This document shows, in pieces, positions 13,039 to 25,657 of a DNA stretch of 64,000 nt. Source of the DNA: Filobasidium wieringae (lineage: Eukaryota > Basidiomycota > Tremellomycetes > Filobasidiales > Filobasidiaceae); the NCBI GenBank assembly GCA_001600055.1, contig BCIV01000001.1, positions 1,667,774 through 1,731,773 of the forward strand. Reading direction: 5' to 3'. The translations under genes and the position numbers were made by a program. Position 1 is the first letter of the stretch. Each line of letters starts with the position of its first letter. The notes beneath the pieces were generated by a model. The model was given only the letters and a program-made list of their open reading frames with translations, ran no database searches and was not told the DNA's origin.

Positions 13039-14636
13039 TCAATCCTGTCCTACATGAGCAGTCACTACAGTTATACTAGAACACGAACAAGAAGATATCA
13101 GATCGACGAGCGGTGAATGGGCAATCGACCTCGACTCACTCGTCAATTTTACCTCCCTGGAATCTATACCCATACCGAGCTGCTTCCTCTACAGTCAAAC
13201 ACCCAAACAGGTTCAGATCCACCAATCTATCACCTCACATCCCCAACCTGGACCTACCTTCGAAAGGGGAGACCAGATCTTCTCGTCCCATCATCATCTT
13301 CCCATAAACGACCAAGACGTCCGCAAACAACCTGGCCCGTTCCTTCTCCTTTTCCAGAGGTAAGAGGAACTTGTTCTCAGGCGCGTCAAGCATCTTGTCT
13401 ACGTGTTCAAGGAGAGCGATCCAATGTTTTTGGAAAACGTTGTCGTACAGTCCATCCGTCTGTTCGTCCCACGGAGCGTCACAGAAAGGATCAGCTTGAA
13501 CGAAGATACAGCGCATGATTTAGAGGTTACTGACGAAGAGGACGATCATATCGCCAGGCTTCACCTTTTCCTTGTACATATCGGCCAGATCAGCTTGTTC
13601 CTCTCCCCCATAGATTGCACGTTTATCCCCTTTCATTTGTTTTCCAATTTGGATCTGAATGTGCATCGAGTGATCAGTGAACCGAGACCAGTCCGGATCA
13701 GATCGGTACGAGGAACGTACGGGAGCGTTAAAGCCAGTTATCTGTGAAGCCGAGGCAAAGGCGATCTTGTCCTTTCTCAAAATAGCGAATCCGCTATCAC
13801 CTAAACTGACTCGAGCCGTCGTTTCAGTCCTTCTTTCTCTCTCTTAATCCTCTTCTGGTAAGATGGATCCTCACTTGGCTGCCTCTAGTACCCCATTGGA
13901 GCTATCTAGACTGACGACCACGCTGGTCGAACTTCCACAAGGAACGTCATCATCCCCCAAAGCCCCTCTCAATCCCTTCCTGATGACCTCCTTGACAGCG
14001 ATGGATGGGTTCTTGAGGGTACTTTGATAAGCGTTGTAGGTGAAAGACTCGGCGAATACTGAGGGATCTATTCCTTCCGAAGCCCAGCCTCCTACTCCGT
14101 CCGTTACGGCGAGGAATGTTTTCTACTCGAGGTGGCGTTTGTTTCAGCTCGGGGCTCTGGATGAAGGGGAAGCTGTCGGATTTACGCACATAATTACCCT
14201 ATCGGATGTGGTTGTAAGCTATAAGATCCGTACCCTGCACGAGACTAGGGGGCTGACTAACCGAATCGTTTATAAAGAAAGAATCTTCGCCTGCTCCCCA
14301 CCGTCCCGTAGTGGCCTTCTCCCAATCATCCTCCTTACTCTCCTGCTTACTTCCAAACAACTCTTCCCTCCCTCCACCGAGCGCTAACATCTCAGACTTC
14401 CAACGACCGATCTTGGTATTTGGTTGGAAACCTTTGAGGCTTGATTTTTCTGCTTCTTCCCGCGAACAGAAGGGTGGGGTGTCTTTGCTCGAGTATCTAG
14501 AGGTCGGGTGGTGCGTTCGGCGTCAATGAAACCGAATCAGGTTTAATCATGCCAGCTTACCCTACACCAACGGAGAATCGAAGAGGATTCGAGGAGGAGA
14601 TGGTCTGGTATCGGATTGTGCTTGTAGAGAATGCAT
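13039..14636 (-). CDS. PTC7: PTC7-type PP2C protein phosphatase
   Basis: This is a Mg/Mn-dependent serine/threonine phosphatase of the PTC7 family, which in yeast acts on the mitochondrial coenzyme Q biosynthetic complex. Exons are 14636-14566, 14496-14262, 14122-13875, 13805-13721, 13654-13535, 13459-13258, 13188-13140 and 13075-13039, giving 348 residues. Family hallmarks are AGEDSFFIND (metal-binding Asp), VTDGVGGWASEGIDP, PCGSSTS, LGDSGFAILR, FTDGLYDNV and a C-terminal GGKIDDITVVTAHV with the last metal-binding Asp. The second intron (14123-14261, 139 nt) is about twice the usual length. The start is uncertain: the first 25 residues do not look like a strong mitochondrial presequence, and a further upstream exon is possible. 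The gene diverges from NUP2 (339-bp gap) and converges on the gene ending at 12974. Confidence 0.9.
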
Positions 14637-14975
14637 GTAATGAGAAGTAGCTAGATCGAATGGGTCTGCCTGCCAAACCCTTGAGGAGCGATCTGGATGA
14701 TATTATATTGAGGTTCATGGCTTGGGGTTTTTTCTGTCTTGGGTATAGAGAATTGTCGATTGTTGAATGTCGCTCGTTCGCTCAATTGCTCATGATATCC
14801 CTGGATCTGTGTCGATATGACCTCCACTTTAGATCGATGATGGACATCAAGGTAATCAACGTGTCCGCGGTACTACACTCGACCTCCTTGTACAAGCATG
14901 GCCCATTCAATATAACATCCTCTTCTCCTTCGACTCGTTCACAATCTCAACAATTCAGCAAGAAACCACCAAGAA

Positions 14976-17684
14976 ATGGCCAAGAGAGGCGCAGAAGATC
15001 AGTTGACCAAGGATGACGCCGAGGACGGTCGGGGAAGGAGCGATGATGAGGTGCGCTCATTCGACTTCTGAATGCATGTGCTTACATTGACGAGCTTCTC
15101 CCTTCTCGGTCTTAGGTAGAGGAGAGGCGGGATGCTCCGCCAGAAGCTTTGGCCGAGAGGAAGTGAGCTCTGTTTCTCAGGCTGATCGTTTATACTAAAT
15201 CAAGCTCATCACGTCGAAACGTAGAATTCGGGGAATGCCTAAACGAAAAGCAGTAGCACAAGCAGGTGCAGCTCCTGCTCCTGCAGCCTCAAACCCCTTG
15301 CCTTCATTCAGCTTTGGCGCTCCTTCCAGCTCATCCTCATCAGTACCTAAGCCCTTCTCTTTCGGTGCCCTCTCTACCACCGCTGCTATTCCAACAACAA
15401 CTTCAACTCCTACATTCTCCTTCGGAGCTCCCGTTACCTCGAGTGCAGCTTCAGCGACCGCTGCTCCTGCCAAGACCGCGTTCTCCGGTTTCAGCTTTGG
15501 ATCCACTAGTACTCCCCCTATCTCCACCCCTGCGCCCGCTGCTCCTTCCGTATCGACTAGCTCAAAAGAAACCTCCGCTCCTGCTCCTGTCGCAGCGCCC
15601 AAACCCTTCTCAGGATTTAGTTTCGGTTCCTCTGCCTCTATTGCTCCTCCTGCTCCAACTGCTGCTTCTGCTTCTTCAGGAGCGAGCTCTGCATTCGGGA
15701 ACGGGTTCAGTTTCGCTGCTCCTTCGAGTTCAGCAACAAAGGTCGGTCAGGCGGGGTCGAGTTCGAGTTCGAGTGGAGTGTACCCCGCTTTACCCGCTTC
15801 AGTCTCGGAAATCCCGGCTGTTTCGACGAACTCTACCAAACCTGTCGAGACCGCTCTTCCTGCTTCAACCGCAAGCACCAGCCAACCGAGCGAGAAGGAG
15901 AAGATGGAAAAGGAATATTTATTGTCGATTCGAGGATTGAACGCTTCCTTGATCAGAGCATTGGAGGTCAAGATGAGGGAAGATCCATTTGTCGATCTAG
16001 GTGTCGCTATGAGACGGTTGGAGACGGAGTACGAGGATCGACTGAACGAGATAAAGAAGAAGGCAGGTAAAGAAATTACGGCTAGCGCGGAGAAACCTGC
16101 TACAGGAGCGATGCAGGTGGATAAGCCGGTTCAAGAAAAACCTACGGAAAAGGTCGCACCTGTTGTCGTCGAGCCTCCCAAGGTTGGAGGATTCAAACTT
16201 CCTGCACCTGCTAGTAGTACTGCTCCGCCAGTGACGGGTGGGTTCAAACCCTCTGCTCCTATCACTGCTTTCAGTTTCGGCGGAAAGACGATCGGAGCTG
16301 GAGAGGGTACCGCCGCGACCGCCTCCACTTCAACGACTAGCGCTTTCGGAGCGTTCAAGCCTAGCTTACCTGCTACTTCGTCTACAACTACGCCTGCCTT
16401 TTCTTTCAGCTCTACCCCTGCTTCGACCACTCCGGTGAAAGAACCACCTACCAGTTTGAGCAGCAGTAAGGGTCCTTCTGCAGCTGGGAATCTTGTCCGA
16501 GATTTGCTTGCTGAGAGCGACAAGGCAGACGCTCCTGCGGAGAACAAGGAACAGCCTGCTCCACCTGCGACACCCGCTCAGAAAGCGCCCGTGTTCAGTT
16601 TCGGTTCGACCACTCCTGCCTCACCTGCTCCTGGCTCGCTGTCCAAGCGTCCATCTGCGATCTTCGCGATCAAACCGGATGTAAGGAAATCCGTCGGCGG
16701 AGGTTCAGGGAGCATGGTCGTCCCTACCGAATCTACACCGACAGCACCTTTCATTTTCAAAGCGTCTCCTTCGTTTAATGTCGGTTCGGGGGGAACCACG
16801 TCAGCTCCTCCTCCTCCGGCAGGTGCGAGTACTCCCGGTTCGTCGGGCGGGTTCAGCTTCAGTCCTGCTTCAAAACCTCGAACGGCTTCGGTGGGGTTCT
16901 CGTTCGGTAAGGATTCTGCTCCATCGACACCCGCTGCGGGGGAATCGTCCACTGCGGCCGTCTCGAAGCCCGCCTTCAGCTTTGGAGCTCCCGCATTAAC
17001 GTCCTCTGCTTTCTCGTTCGGGAAACCTACGGAAACGGGCGGTTTCAGTTTTGGCGCACCTGCAGCATCCGGGTCTAGCGTTCCTAAACCTTCACCTTTC
17101 GGCTTCAGTGCACCAAGTGCTTCTACACCCACTTCGCAACCTGCAACCGAAACGCCAGCTGAAGAAGCCTCGGTGCCGGTAGAAAAGCAGACGAGTTTGA
17201 CGGTAGGCGCGGGGGAGGAGAACGAGGACACCTTGTACGAAGCCAAGGCGCAAGTGGGTGAATTGGGTACGGACGAAAAGGGTGATCCCAAATGGGGCGA
17301 TTGGAAGATTTGTCTAGTAAGACTGAAACGAGAGGTGAAAGAGGAGGGACAAGACGACAGTCAACCCATGAGAAGGATGTTGATGAGAGTAGATCCATCA
17401 GGTCATATCGCTCACGTCAGTATTTACGTCGCAAACTCAGATGATGCTGTCGCTTATATTTCTTTCACAACCAGAACTTCTCTTTGAGATCGTTACAAGC
17501 AGTATCGCCGTTGGGACCGAGTGGATTGAAACTTTCAGTGGTTGGGACTGGCGGATTACAACATCTGGCATTACGGTTCGGCAAGAAAAAGCCCGACTTT
17601 GATCCAGAGGTGTTGATGACGAAGCTCAAGAACGCTATAGAGACGGAACGAAGAAGCATGAAACTTCCCGAGTTTGCGAGCTGA
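14976..17684 (+). CDS. NUP2: FG nucleoporin NUP2/NUP50 with Ran-binding domain
   Basis: This is a mobile nucleoporin of the nuclear basket that helps importin-alpha recycling and Ran-dependent transport. Exons are 14976-15050, 15116-15162, 15225-17415 and 17475-17684, giving 840 residues. The N-terminus MAKRGAEDQLTKDD, with a basic KIRGMPKRK cluster around residues 42-50, matches the importin-binding end of NUP50-type proteins. A long middle region carries many SFSFG, GFSFG and FSFG repeats separated by Ser/Thr/Ala/Pro-rich spacers, typical of intrinsically disordered FG domains. The last about 130 residues form a RanBP1-like domain: LYEAKAQVGELG, WGDWKICLVRLKR, RMLMRVDPSGHIAHNFSL, then LRFGKKKPDF. 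The gene ends 77 bp from the convergent REX3 stop codon. Confidence 0.93.
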
Positions 17685-17761
17685 GTTGTCATCCTTGATC
17701 AATCTATACAGAGGTCAAGCGAGAGGGTATCGGTTATGTCGTAATTCATTGTACATCAAGC

Positions 17762-19657
17762 TCATGCGTAACTGAAATCCCCTGGAGCCGCATTATCCTT
17801 TTTGATCTTCCACTTGACCAGGTCCAATGCTGCTCTCGCATCCGCTCCACTATCATGACCCTCTTCCAAGATGTTGTTTTGAATGAAGACACCCAGCTTC
17901 TCGCTCGTCCTGATGAAAAGTCGATGAACAAGCTTGTACCGGGAAATCGGTGCTGCGTGAACGTACAAGTCTTTTAGAGCTCTTCGGAAAGGTGGACCTT
18001 TCGGATGTGGAAACAAGACAGCTGTATCTATCACTTTCCTATGTATCAATCGTAATGATTTCAGATCGTTCTCGAGCCTAAACAGACCACCGTTCAGTCC
18101 ATGCCGCATATCTTAGCTATACTGATAACCCAACTCACCCATGACCGATCATGATCGTGTCTTCATCCATCAAAGCACAGACTGCTTGTCTCACTGCCGC
18201 GAGGTTTTTGGTAGCGGAAAGCATCTCATTCATAGTCAATCCAGAGAACTTCTCGTTGACATCGCTGGATGACGACTAGCGTTAGAGGCTAAAGTAACAG
18301 ATGGTTCGGCAGGTGGGAACGCTCACAGAATGGATGACTTTTGCTTGACAAACTCGTCGAGCAGTGATTCGCCTTTAGCGTCGAGCACACTAACTCTGGC
18401 TAGAGACATGCCGCCCGTCGTATCTAGTAAGAATGATATGATCATCAAGCACGTCCTAAAGGGCGAAGAGACAGTCAGATGAAAACTCACAAATCATCTC
18501 GCAATCCATGGCCAAAACTTCGTGCACGCCGCTGCGTTTCCTCTTCTTTCCCGGATCTCCTAGCGCAGCATAAACCTCTCTCAAGACCTTTTTGGTACTC
18601 TTGAAAGGTTCCCGCGAATGAAGAATCTCGACTTCCTCTTCCTCTGCCGCTTCTCGTGCTTCTATATCAGCCACGCTGGGTCTTTCCGAGAACCTCCAAC
18701 TTTTACCATCCTTGAAGACATGAAATTCTGCGAATGCGCAACCTGGTTCGTTCATAGATCGATCGGAACCGCAACAACTCCATCGAGCCATTCGATGTCC
18801 GTCGACTCGCTCCATGGTCGCTCTGCCCCAATGATAAACGCAGGCTCCAGTCGAACCTTGGTGTTCCGAACCCTCCTCCGCTTTGCCTTTCACAGCGAAA
18901 TCCGCTCCGCATCGATCGCACATCTTTCGCTCCCCCGTAGCGTCTGGATGTGTTCCCCCCTCAACCTCCGGAAGCCCAAGAACATACCCAAACGTCCTCA
19001 TCTGATCGAGCGTCAACATATACCTGCTGGCTCGTTCACGTGTAGGCTCAGACTGCTTGTCTTCCTCCCATTTCTGCACTTTGATCTTGACCTCCTTGTT
19101 TATGCCCACATATGGTGAGGTGAGAGATTTAGGTACAGGTCTCTGACGGATCGTCACACATGCCGAATGGATCGCTGGGCCGTACGATGCTGTAGTGGTA
19201 CCCACCGAAATGGATTTTTCTTCTGTAAGGGCATGTTCTGCGGCTAAACCTGGGTTCTTAGGTGAAAGCTTTACATATGCTTTGAGATACTCCTGATATA
19301 GCTTTTCTAATCCTTTTCTACGATCGTGAACGGGCTGGCGGGATAGTCGTGGAATGGCTTGTAGTATGGGTACGATAGGAGCTCTAGGGGCCGACGAGGA
19401 AATACTGATCGTCTGAGGCATATGTTTTCAGCGTCGTGGCTTTCTTTGACAGTTAAACTACTCACTGATGGCTTCGAGATGGCAATCACCGATCCAATCG
19501 GTCTTCCAATAAGTCGAGTTCTGTTCTTAGGAGGAAGTGCATCTCCTTCTATAACCTCGTTCTTGAGGTTTGGGTTGTGCGAGAATAGGCATGGTGATCT
19601 CTTACAGCCCTGATCCGGGCAAGGGATCTGGGCGAACAGTCCAAGAGGAGCGAACAT
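17762..19657 (-). CDS. REX3: RNA exonuclease REX3 (DEDDh)
   Basis: This is a 3'-5' exoribonuclease of the REX/REXO1 family involved in trimming stable RNAs such as RNase MRP RNA. Exons are 19657-19466, 19412-18491, 18423-18327, 18264-18139, 18077-17967 and 17909-17762, giving 531 residues. The N-terminus MFAPLGLFAQIPCP with CLFSH is the family's zinc-finger-like signature. A Cys/His-rich block (MCDRCGADF ... WSCCGSDR ... GCAFAEFHVF) precedes the nuclease. Catalytic motifs are AMDCEMIY (exo I, DE), IGHGLENDLKSL (exo II), HRKVIDTAVLFPH, and GHDSGADARAAL (exo III, His and Asp). The last intron (17910-17966) is 57 nt, stop-free and in frame. Removing it restores the LKDL-SEKLGVFIQ spacing seen in relatives, so it is taken as spliced. 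Confidence 0.92.
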
Positions 19658-20196
19658 ACAGGTCAAAATTTACGGTGTCAGTCTAGGACTTACTGAAAAG
19701 TTGAGCTAGCATAGGCTTGAAATAACATCGAAATCTTAGCATCCAACACGATGTGGAGGTTGTTTACACGACGACCTGACGTAATCATCCATGACTAAGG
19801 GCGCGACCTGAACGATGGTGAGCATTTTGGACTTGAGGATTTCTTAGGAGCTGCACCCAACTGCAATCCTTCTTGGATAGGAGGAAGGCTCACTAGTGCG
19901 GCCCGAAGCGCAGCAACGGTGAGAAACTCCGACACATCAAGGTTTCTGTGCGATTAGGGTCAATCCAATAATCAATTCGTTTGAATTGACGACTGGGCCA
20001 CTGGAGAGATACGAACACGACAGAAACCGAGAGGGCTTAGATCAATATACTAGTAAGTAGTGGAGCATTTTTCTGTCTCTGATCAGCTGGATGATCCACG
20101 ATCGTAATGCATGTATCGAACCGCCAGCATACACGTGTATTCCACGCCCTTTCCTCAGCCTGTCGCAATCACAAATCATAGTCTTCCTTGATCTGT
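19658..20196. other. Intergenic, 539 bp
   Basis: The interval holds the REX3 promoter and the 3' flank of the M50B-like gene, both minus strand. I see no gene or repeat. Confidence 0.5.
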
Positions 20197-21777
20197 TCAA
20201 CTCGACCCTTCACAAATATCAAGAATGGTGACCAGGAGTACCCAAAATCGACAATGATATATGAGTGACGATTTAAAGATGCTCCCTCGTCCTCGACTCA
20301 CCGCCCATAAAGTTCCTCGCTGCGACGCGTTGTTCGTTCCAGTCCCGCTTGAACGCTGCAATCCCAATCAAGATCCCACCAATAAAAACTACCGAGAGCC
20401 ATTCCATACGAACTCAGTCATCCTAAAGAAGGATTCCGCTACTCAATTCCACTCACAGATGATCGAATTCAATAACCAAATGAAACCCCACGTTCTCGAC
20501 CCGAAGAACCCGATCATCGTGGCAAATTCCCCCGCGTCGGATGTATTGATCTTCCGCTTGATGGTATCTACCATCCTCGACCTGAACAGTTATCCCCCAA
20601 AAAGTCCTGCTCAGTTCGACTCACCATCGATGATATCCCAAATCGCGTAGAAGCAGCTCATCACTCCGATGAAAAGGACCAAAAACCGGAGAGGCACGGA
20701 ATCATATATCAACCAGCATAGTACCAGTAAACCGGTGAAGAGAGGCACGGTGATCCAAGCGATCCAGGAGTTTCGGGCCCACCAGAGTGTGATGATGAAC
20801 CCTACACCTAGCACACAGGTCGCACTAATCAGAACAAGTGAGCTCGAGGAACAGAACATCACGAGTAGCTTGCGTGCACTTACACTTTACTGGCGTTGAT
20901 ATCAAATCCACAAGCGATCAAAGCAGCTCCGATCAAAGAACTCCCCAAATATCCGGCGGGTAGGGTAATCTATCAACAAAGCATTGATTATCGATCTCAC
21001 CTGTGTTACTGCATGGAGGAAAGAACTTACTGCCGGTACTCCTCCCCTCATACGCGTTGCACCGCCTTCATCGGGATCCAGTTGGATCGATAAGACGGTA
21101 GCACATGTAATTACCTGTGGAAAATTAGTCAGCCAACAGCTTTCCGAACGATTGAAGCATGTAATTCACTCCAGCTATCGCATGAGACCTGGGGCAGTCG
21201 CTGTGTCAGACCCAAAGTTGTTCCTGCGGTTACAATCAGACTGGCTCACGCTTCATGCATACCAACAACCTATGTATCATTCATTGGTTTAGCTACTAGA
21301 CATGCTAGACATCTCTTCCGGTTGATATGACCAACTTACCAGTAGTTTGAATGGGTAGATAATCTTGTTGATTAGCGGCGCTAGCGACCATAGGCTTGTC
21401 AACGTGTTTCATATGGGTTGATGTGATTGCATAACATACCATGCCAAACTGTAGCAAGAGTCCCACCCCTTTTGTCAGACTGGAGGAGAACATTATGTGA
21501 ATTGATGGTACTTACGGATGGCGATCGCAACGACGTATCCACTAGCGTTCCATATCGATAATCAGCTACCCTTGATTCGGAAACTTTACCTTTTGACTCA
21601 CGCAGCAACCCCTAAAGTCACCCTGGGCGTAGCGAAATGATTAGACCTTGTTGAACGATACCAAAGGACCCGTCCTACATACTTTTGGGTGGGATTAGGC
21701 GTCAGAGTTGCGCCAACATCCCTGCGTTCATACGAATGGTATGCGGTATATGGAGAAGCGTATGCAGCGGGAGACAT
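20197..21777 (-). CDS. Peptidase M50B-like membrane protein with many microexons
   Basis: This is a polytopic membrane protein of the fungal/bacterial peptidase M50B-like family; its substrates are unknown. Exons are 21777-21683, 21622-21602 (21 nt), 21541-21516 (26), 21448-21440 (9), 21380-21340 (41), 21269-21250 (20), 21188-21170 (19), 21114-21031, 20969-20884, 20824-20625, 20567-20457, 20388-20302 and a last 11-nt exon, giving 269 residues. The zinc motif HEASH (about residues 74-78) is assembled from two microexons. AGVITCATVLSIQLDPDEGG follows and carries the likely third ligand Asp, then GGATRMRGGVPAITLPAGYLGSS. Five or six hydrophobic segments follow, including LWWARNSW, LRFLVLFIGVMSCFYAIWDIIDD and WGFIWLLNSII. 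The extreme C-terminus is uncertain: without the last intron the frame would stop at 20273 after a few more residues. All junctions agree in phase. Confidence 0.82.
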
Positions 21778-22386
21778 GCTGAAAGTGGTCTCACAGCGAG
21801 ATGTGATAGGACCCGTACGATGGAATGTAGATCGTAACAAGTATGGATGTCAAAGCGAAAGAAAGCGTTCGATCGATGTTGTTTGTTTACGTTTCCTGCT
21901 GTTCTTCGAAAGGAACAAATACGGTGATCGACTGCGGTGAAGCGGCGATCCCGTGTTTCACTTCGCGTCGGCGCGAAAGGTATTTATCAAATAATGAAAA
22001 TATATTTCCTCTTTGGGACTACCTATGATTGATGAGAACCTGAGGAGTTGCAGGTTGTCAAACAAGTTTAGGCATGGGACCGATGTGCTCGACTCTTCGA
22101 GCGCTGTCGTGGACTCGAGCATACAAGAGGTTGACTAGGGAACCCAAACGATCAGAAGCGCTGGCTTGATACGTTGAGAATAGGTAGAGGTTGGCCAGAC
22201 GCAGTCGATTGCACAAAGCCTATTTGTGTGGTTTGACATGATTGGAGGATCGCTTCGACACGTTAGCCATTTGTGCTCCAACTCGATAGATGCTTTCACT
22301 AAGCTTCGTAAATCCGACTTCGAAAACATGGACAAATCTCTAAAGGCTCGAAATCCCATTTCTACCTAATCCTTTCTCCAGACAAA
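21778..22386. other. Intergenic, 609 bp
   Basis: The interval holds the promoter of the M50B-like gene and the 3' flank of the next minus-strand gene. I see no gene, tRNA or repeat. Confidence 0.5.
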
Positions 22387-23356
22387 TCAAGGCAACGCCT
22401 GGTACCCGCCTCGTCCAGGCATGCCAGTCTTGGTCGTACTATGACCTTGACCCTGATCCGCAGCGTCTTCATCCGATCCTAAAGTGAACCCATTTCCGGA
22501 GAAATGGGCTGCAGGGTTTTGACCGGATTGAGTTGTTGGACTTGAGAGGGCTCCGGGCATGGAAAAGACTAGTAAGTGATATAACAAGAAAGGCATTATA
22601 TGAGTAAAACAAGAAGAGCGAAAGAGACGGAGAAAGGTTCCAAAACGACTGACTTGTTTGGTTTCCCGCATTCTCACTCTGACCCAGAACTTGTCCCCTC
22701 CCTCCTCCTCCGGAAGAGAACCCATTAAAACCACCCCTGGGATCTAAGCTTGCGAATCCTCCCATACTCTGACCCCCCTTCTCTAGCAGAACCCTTCTTC
22801 CTGAAAAGTAAAGGGAGATTTTGAGGACGATTCCGACGATGGATAGGATGAAACCGAGGAAGCTAGTTGATGATAAGAGGAGGTAAAAGCCGTCCAAAAT
22901 CATAGAAGGGAAAAGGATCTGTATGAACTGTTCGTCACAGAAGGGGGTCAGGTGAGCCATCTCCTCTTTTCTCAGCCCTAAATGTTTGCGACTCGGCTTA
23001 CTTGTTGCCAAACCGAGAACCCGCTCATCTCGTGAGCGACGATCCCAAATAGATAGATGGGCAAGTTCCACTTAGATGACTCCACTCCGATACCCCAAGT
23101 GAAGAGGCAGAATAACTAGCACAGCAGAAAAGCAGTGAGAATCGATACAGTGTGGTCGTCATGTTTCCGGAATGCTTACCGCTCCGTATCTACTGAGCGT
23201 CATCGCGTCTTGGGACGACAAGCGGTCCATGTAGATGTTCATATTGAGATTGGTTCCTGCGGTTGTGGGAGCCCAGGTCAGAGATCGGACGATGGTAACG
23301 GAATCCCAGGATCTGAGACTATCAATAGCTGTGTCAACCAGATATCCAGCTAGCAT
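22387..23356 (-). CDS. Unrecognised membrane protein
   Basis: I do not recognise the family. Exons are 23356-23180, 23115-23002, 22927-22654 and 22568-22387, with phase-consistent introns, giving 248 residues. About 60 hydrophilic residues are followed by three or four hydrophobic segments: ALFCLFTWGIGVE, LPIYLFGIVAHE, QILFPSMILDGFYLLLSS and FLGFILSIVGIVLKISLYF. A Gly/Gln/Ser-rich cytosolic-type tail of about 110 residues ends in GRGGYQALP. The start is the first ATG in the frame; an extra upstream exon cannot be excluded. The gene diverges from SSF1 across only 179 bp, so the two may share regulation. Confidence 0.75.
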
Positions 23357-23535
23357 TTAGATCCGGACATGACGCGAGACGATTTCGTGGACATACTACT
23401 ATTTGTTATGTCCGTATCAATAAGTTCTCGAGATGTTCATGATGTTCAGACTTGAACGGCTTGACAAACTAGGATCGCTACCAGCTCGTTTGCTCTGATC
23501 AACATCCCGTTCACCAGTCTACAGACCAAACAAAA
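23357..23535. promoter_or_regulatory. Divergent promoter: unrecognised membrane protein / SSF1
   Basis: Only 179 bp separate the two divergent start codons. Promoters and leaders of both must fit here. No named element is clear. Confidence 0.45.
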
Positions 23536-25380
23536 ATGGGAAAACGCAGAAGGAAGAATAGGACTCATCTCAAAGGCGCTGAGCCTGAGGAGGTAAGCTT
23601 TCAGCAAGTATACACGTTTCTGAAATGGAGTTTAACGCTGGATGCTTGTTGTAGGAATCCGGTCCTCGATCATTTGTAATCAGATCAGGGCAAGTAACAC
23701 GGAGTGTGACACAACTTGTCAAAGATATGAGAAGAGTAATGGAGCCTGGTACTGCCAGTCGATTAAAGGTACGCTTTTCTCACTCACATACAGCTCAACT
23801 TCGGATTGACATCGTTTTGACGTTTACAGGAAAGGCAAGCGGCTCGATTGAGGGATTACCTGGTCATGGCTCAACCACTTGGAGTGACACATATGATGAT
23901 ATTCACTCTAACGGAAGCTGCTAACATGCACTTGAGGATGGCTAGGCTGCCGACGGGTCCTACTTTGACCTTCCGTGTGGAGAGATACAGTTTGATGAAG
24001 TGAGTATCCATCGATGAATTTGATTAAGGGACTTTGCTAATGAAAATCCGTTCTGAAGGGATCTTGTAAACTCCTCTTTGCGAAACCTGGGTAAAGCTCC
24101 AGGAGGAGAATATAGGACACCTCCCTTAGTGAGCTTTCTCTGTGATATGTTGGCACTCGAATAAGAAGCTGATCGAACCTTTTTCTATATAGCTCGTCAT
24201 GAACAACTTCCAAACTCCCGCCGGACAAGCACCCAAGCCTCACTTGAAATTGATCACCAGCATGTTCCAGGGCCTATTCCCCCCTATCCAAGTTGAAAAG
24301 GTGTGTCCCCAATCGTTTGAAACTCCACTTGAACCTCAATCTGAGCCTTGTTGCATAGTCCGCTTTGCCTAGTTTCCGACGTGTACTCCTCGTTTCCTAT
24401 CACCCTGAAAGTAACCTCATCTCCATCCGACACTATACCATCATCGTCCGCCCTCACGGAGTATCCCGTCGAGTGCGAAAAATCCTTTCATCCGCGACCG
24501 GACCAGAAATCGCTTCATCCTCCTCTTCCCGGAAAAAAGTCAACCTCTCTTCCGCCCAAGATATCGCCGATTACCTTTTGAGAACCAAGAGGGATGGATC
24601 CAGTGTACCTTCCGAGACTGGGACTGCTTATACGGATACGACCGGGGGTGCTTCTGCCGGTTGGGATTCTGGTAGTGAAACTGAGGGAAGTGAGGCGGAG
24701 AGCGATTCGAATGCTGTCGATCTGCCTGAGGACTATGTGGGCAGGGGAAACAAGAAGGGGGAGAGAAGAGCGGTTAGGTTGGTCGAGGTCGGGCCTAGGA
24801 TGGAATTGAGGCTGGTCAAGATTGCCGAGGGATTGGTGGGAAGCAAGAGAGGAGAGGGAGAAACCGTCTTCCACGAGTTTGGTAAGGATATAGCCTTGCT
24901 GTCGTTCCTGAGAGGACGTGTCGACTGATATAAAATCATTCTATTTTTCTAGTCTCTAAAAGCAAAGCCCAGGCCTCTGCTCAACAAGCTGAACATGATT
25001 CGAAGAGGAAAGCTAAGGACGCACGACGGAAGCAACAAGAAGCTAACGTCGCCAGGAAACAGGCGGAGAAGGATGCCAAGGAGAAGAAAAGTGGAAAACC
25101 CTCCGCTGAGGGCGATGATGAGGAAGAAGAAGACGCCGAAGATGAGGAGGACAATGTTCCTGAGGACGTTGAAGGATTCTCTGACTATGAGGACGATGAG
25201 TTCGAGTATGAAGACCGGGTTCCTGGTGCTGCTACCGCTGGGGAGGAGGACGACGAGGTCAACTGGGATGAGGATGTTGGTGATGTTAGCGATAGCGAGG
25301 ATGAGGAAGAGGTTGCAAGTGGGGACAGTGAGAGCGAAGAGGAGCCAGCTTCGAGACCAAAATCGAAGAAAAGGAAGTAG
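23536..25380 (+). CDS. SSF1: Ribosome biogenesis protein SSF1/Peter Pan (Brix domain)
   Basis: This is a nucleolar assembly factor of the 60S subunit that binds pre-rRNA near ITS2 with its partner Rrp14/Rrp15. Exons are 23536-23592, 23655-23768, 23830-23999, 24059-24128, 24193-24300, 24359-24881 and 24953-25380, giving 489 residues. The N-terminus MGKRRRKNRTHLK is basic. The Brix domain (about residues 25-310) shows FVIRSGQVTRSVTQLVKDMRRVM, AQPLGVTHMMIFTLTE, LTFRVERYSL, LVMNNFQTP, SMFQGLFPPIQVEK and RRVLLVSYHPESNLISIRHYTI. The C-terminus is a lysine-rich segment followed by a long Glu/Asp-rich tract and a KSKKRK end, typical of the family. It lies in tandem 278 bp upstream of SEC5. Confidence 0.95.
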
Positions 25381-25657
25381 CCGGTGTTCTTTCCCTTTCG
25401 TTGTAGTATATCATGTTGTTGATGTCATTCCTTGTCTTCCCAAATGGCAAGCTGTTGCGGCATTGCGTTAGGGGTAATCGTCATCTAGCTCACTCGTCTT
25501 GCGGAAGCAAAATGTGGAGGTCGGATGTTGATGATCTCTCAGCTTGTAGCAGCATGCAATCAAATCACTTGTAGAAATGGGCCTGAGGTGGACGATCCAA
25601 GACGTAGTTGGCGTCGCACAGACTAGACACAAGAGTAGTTCTTATCATACAGTCGAG

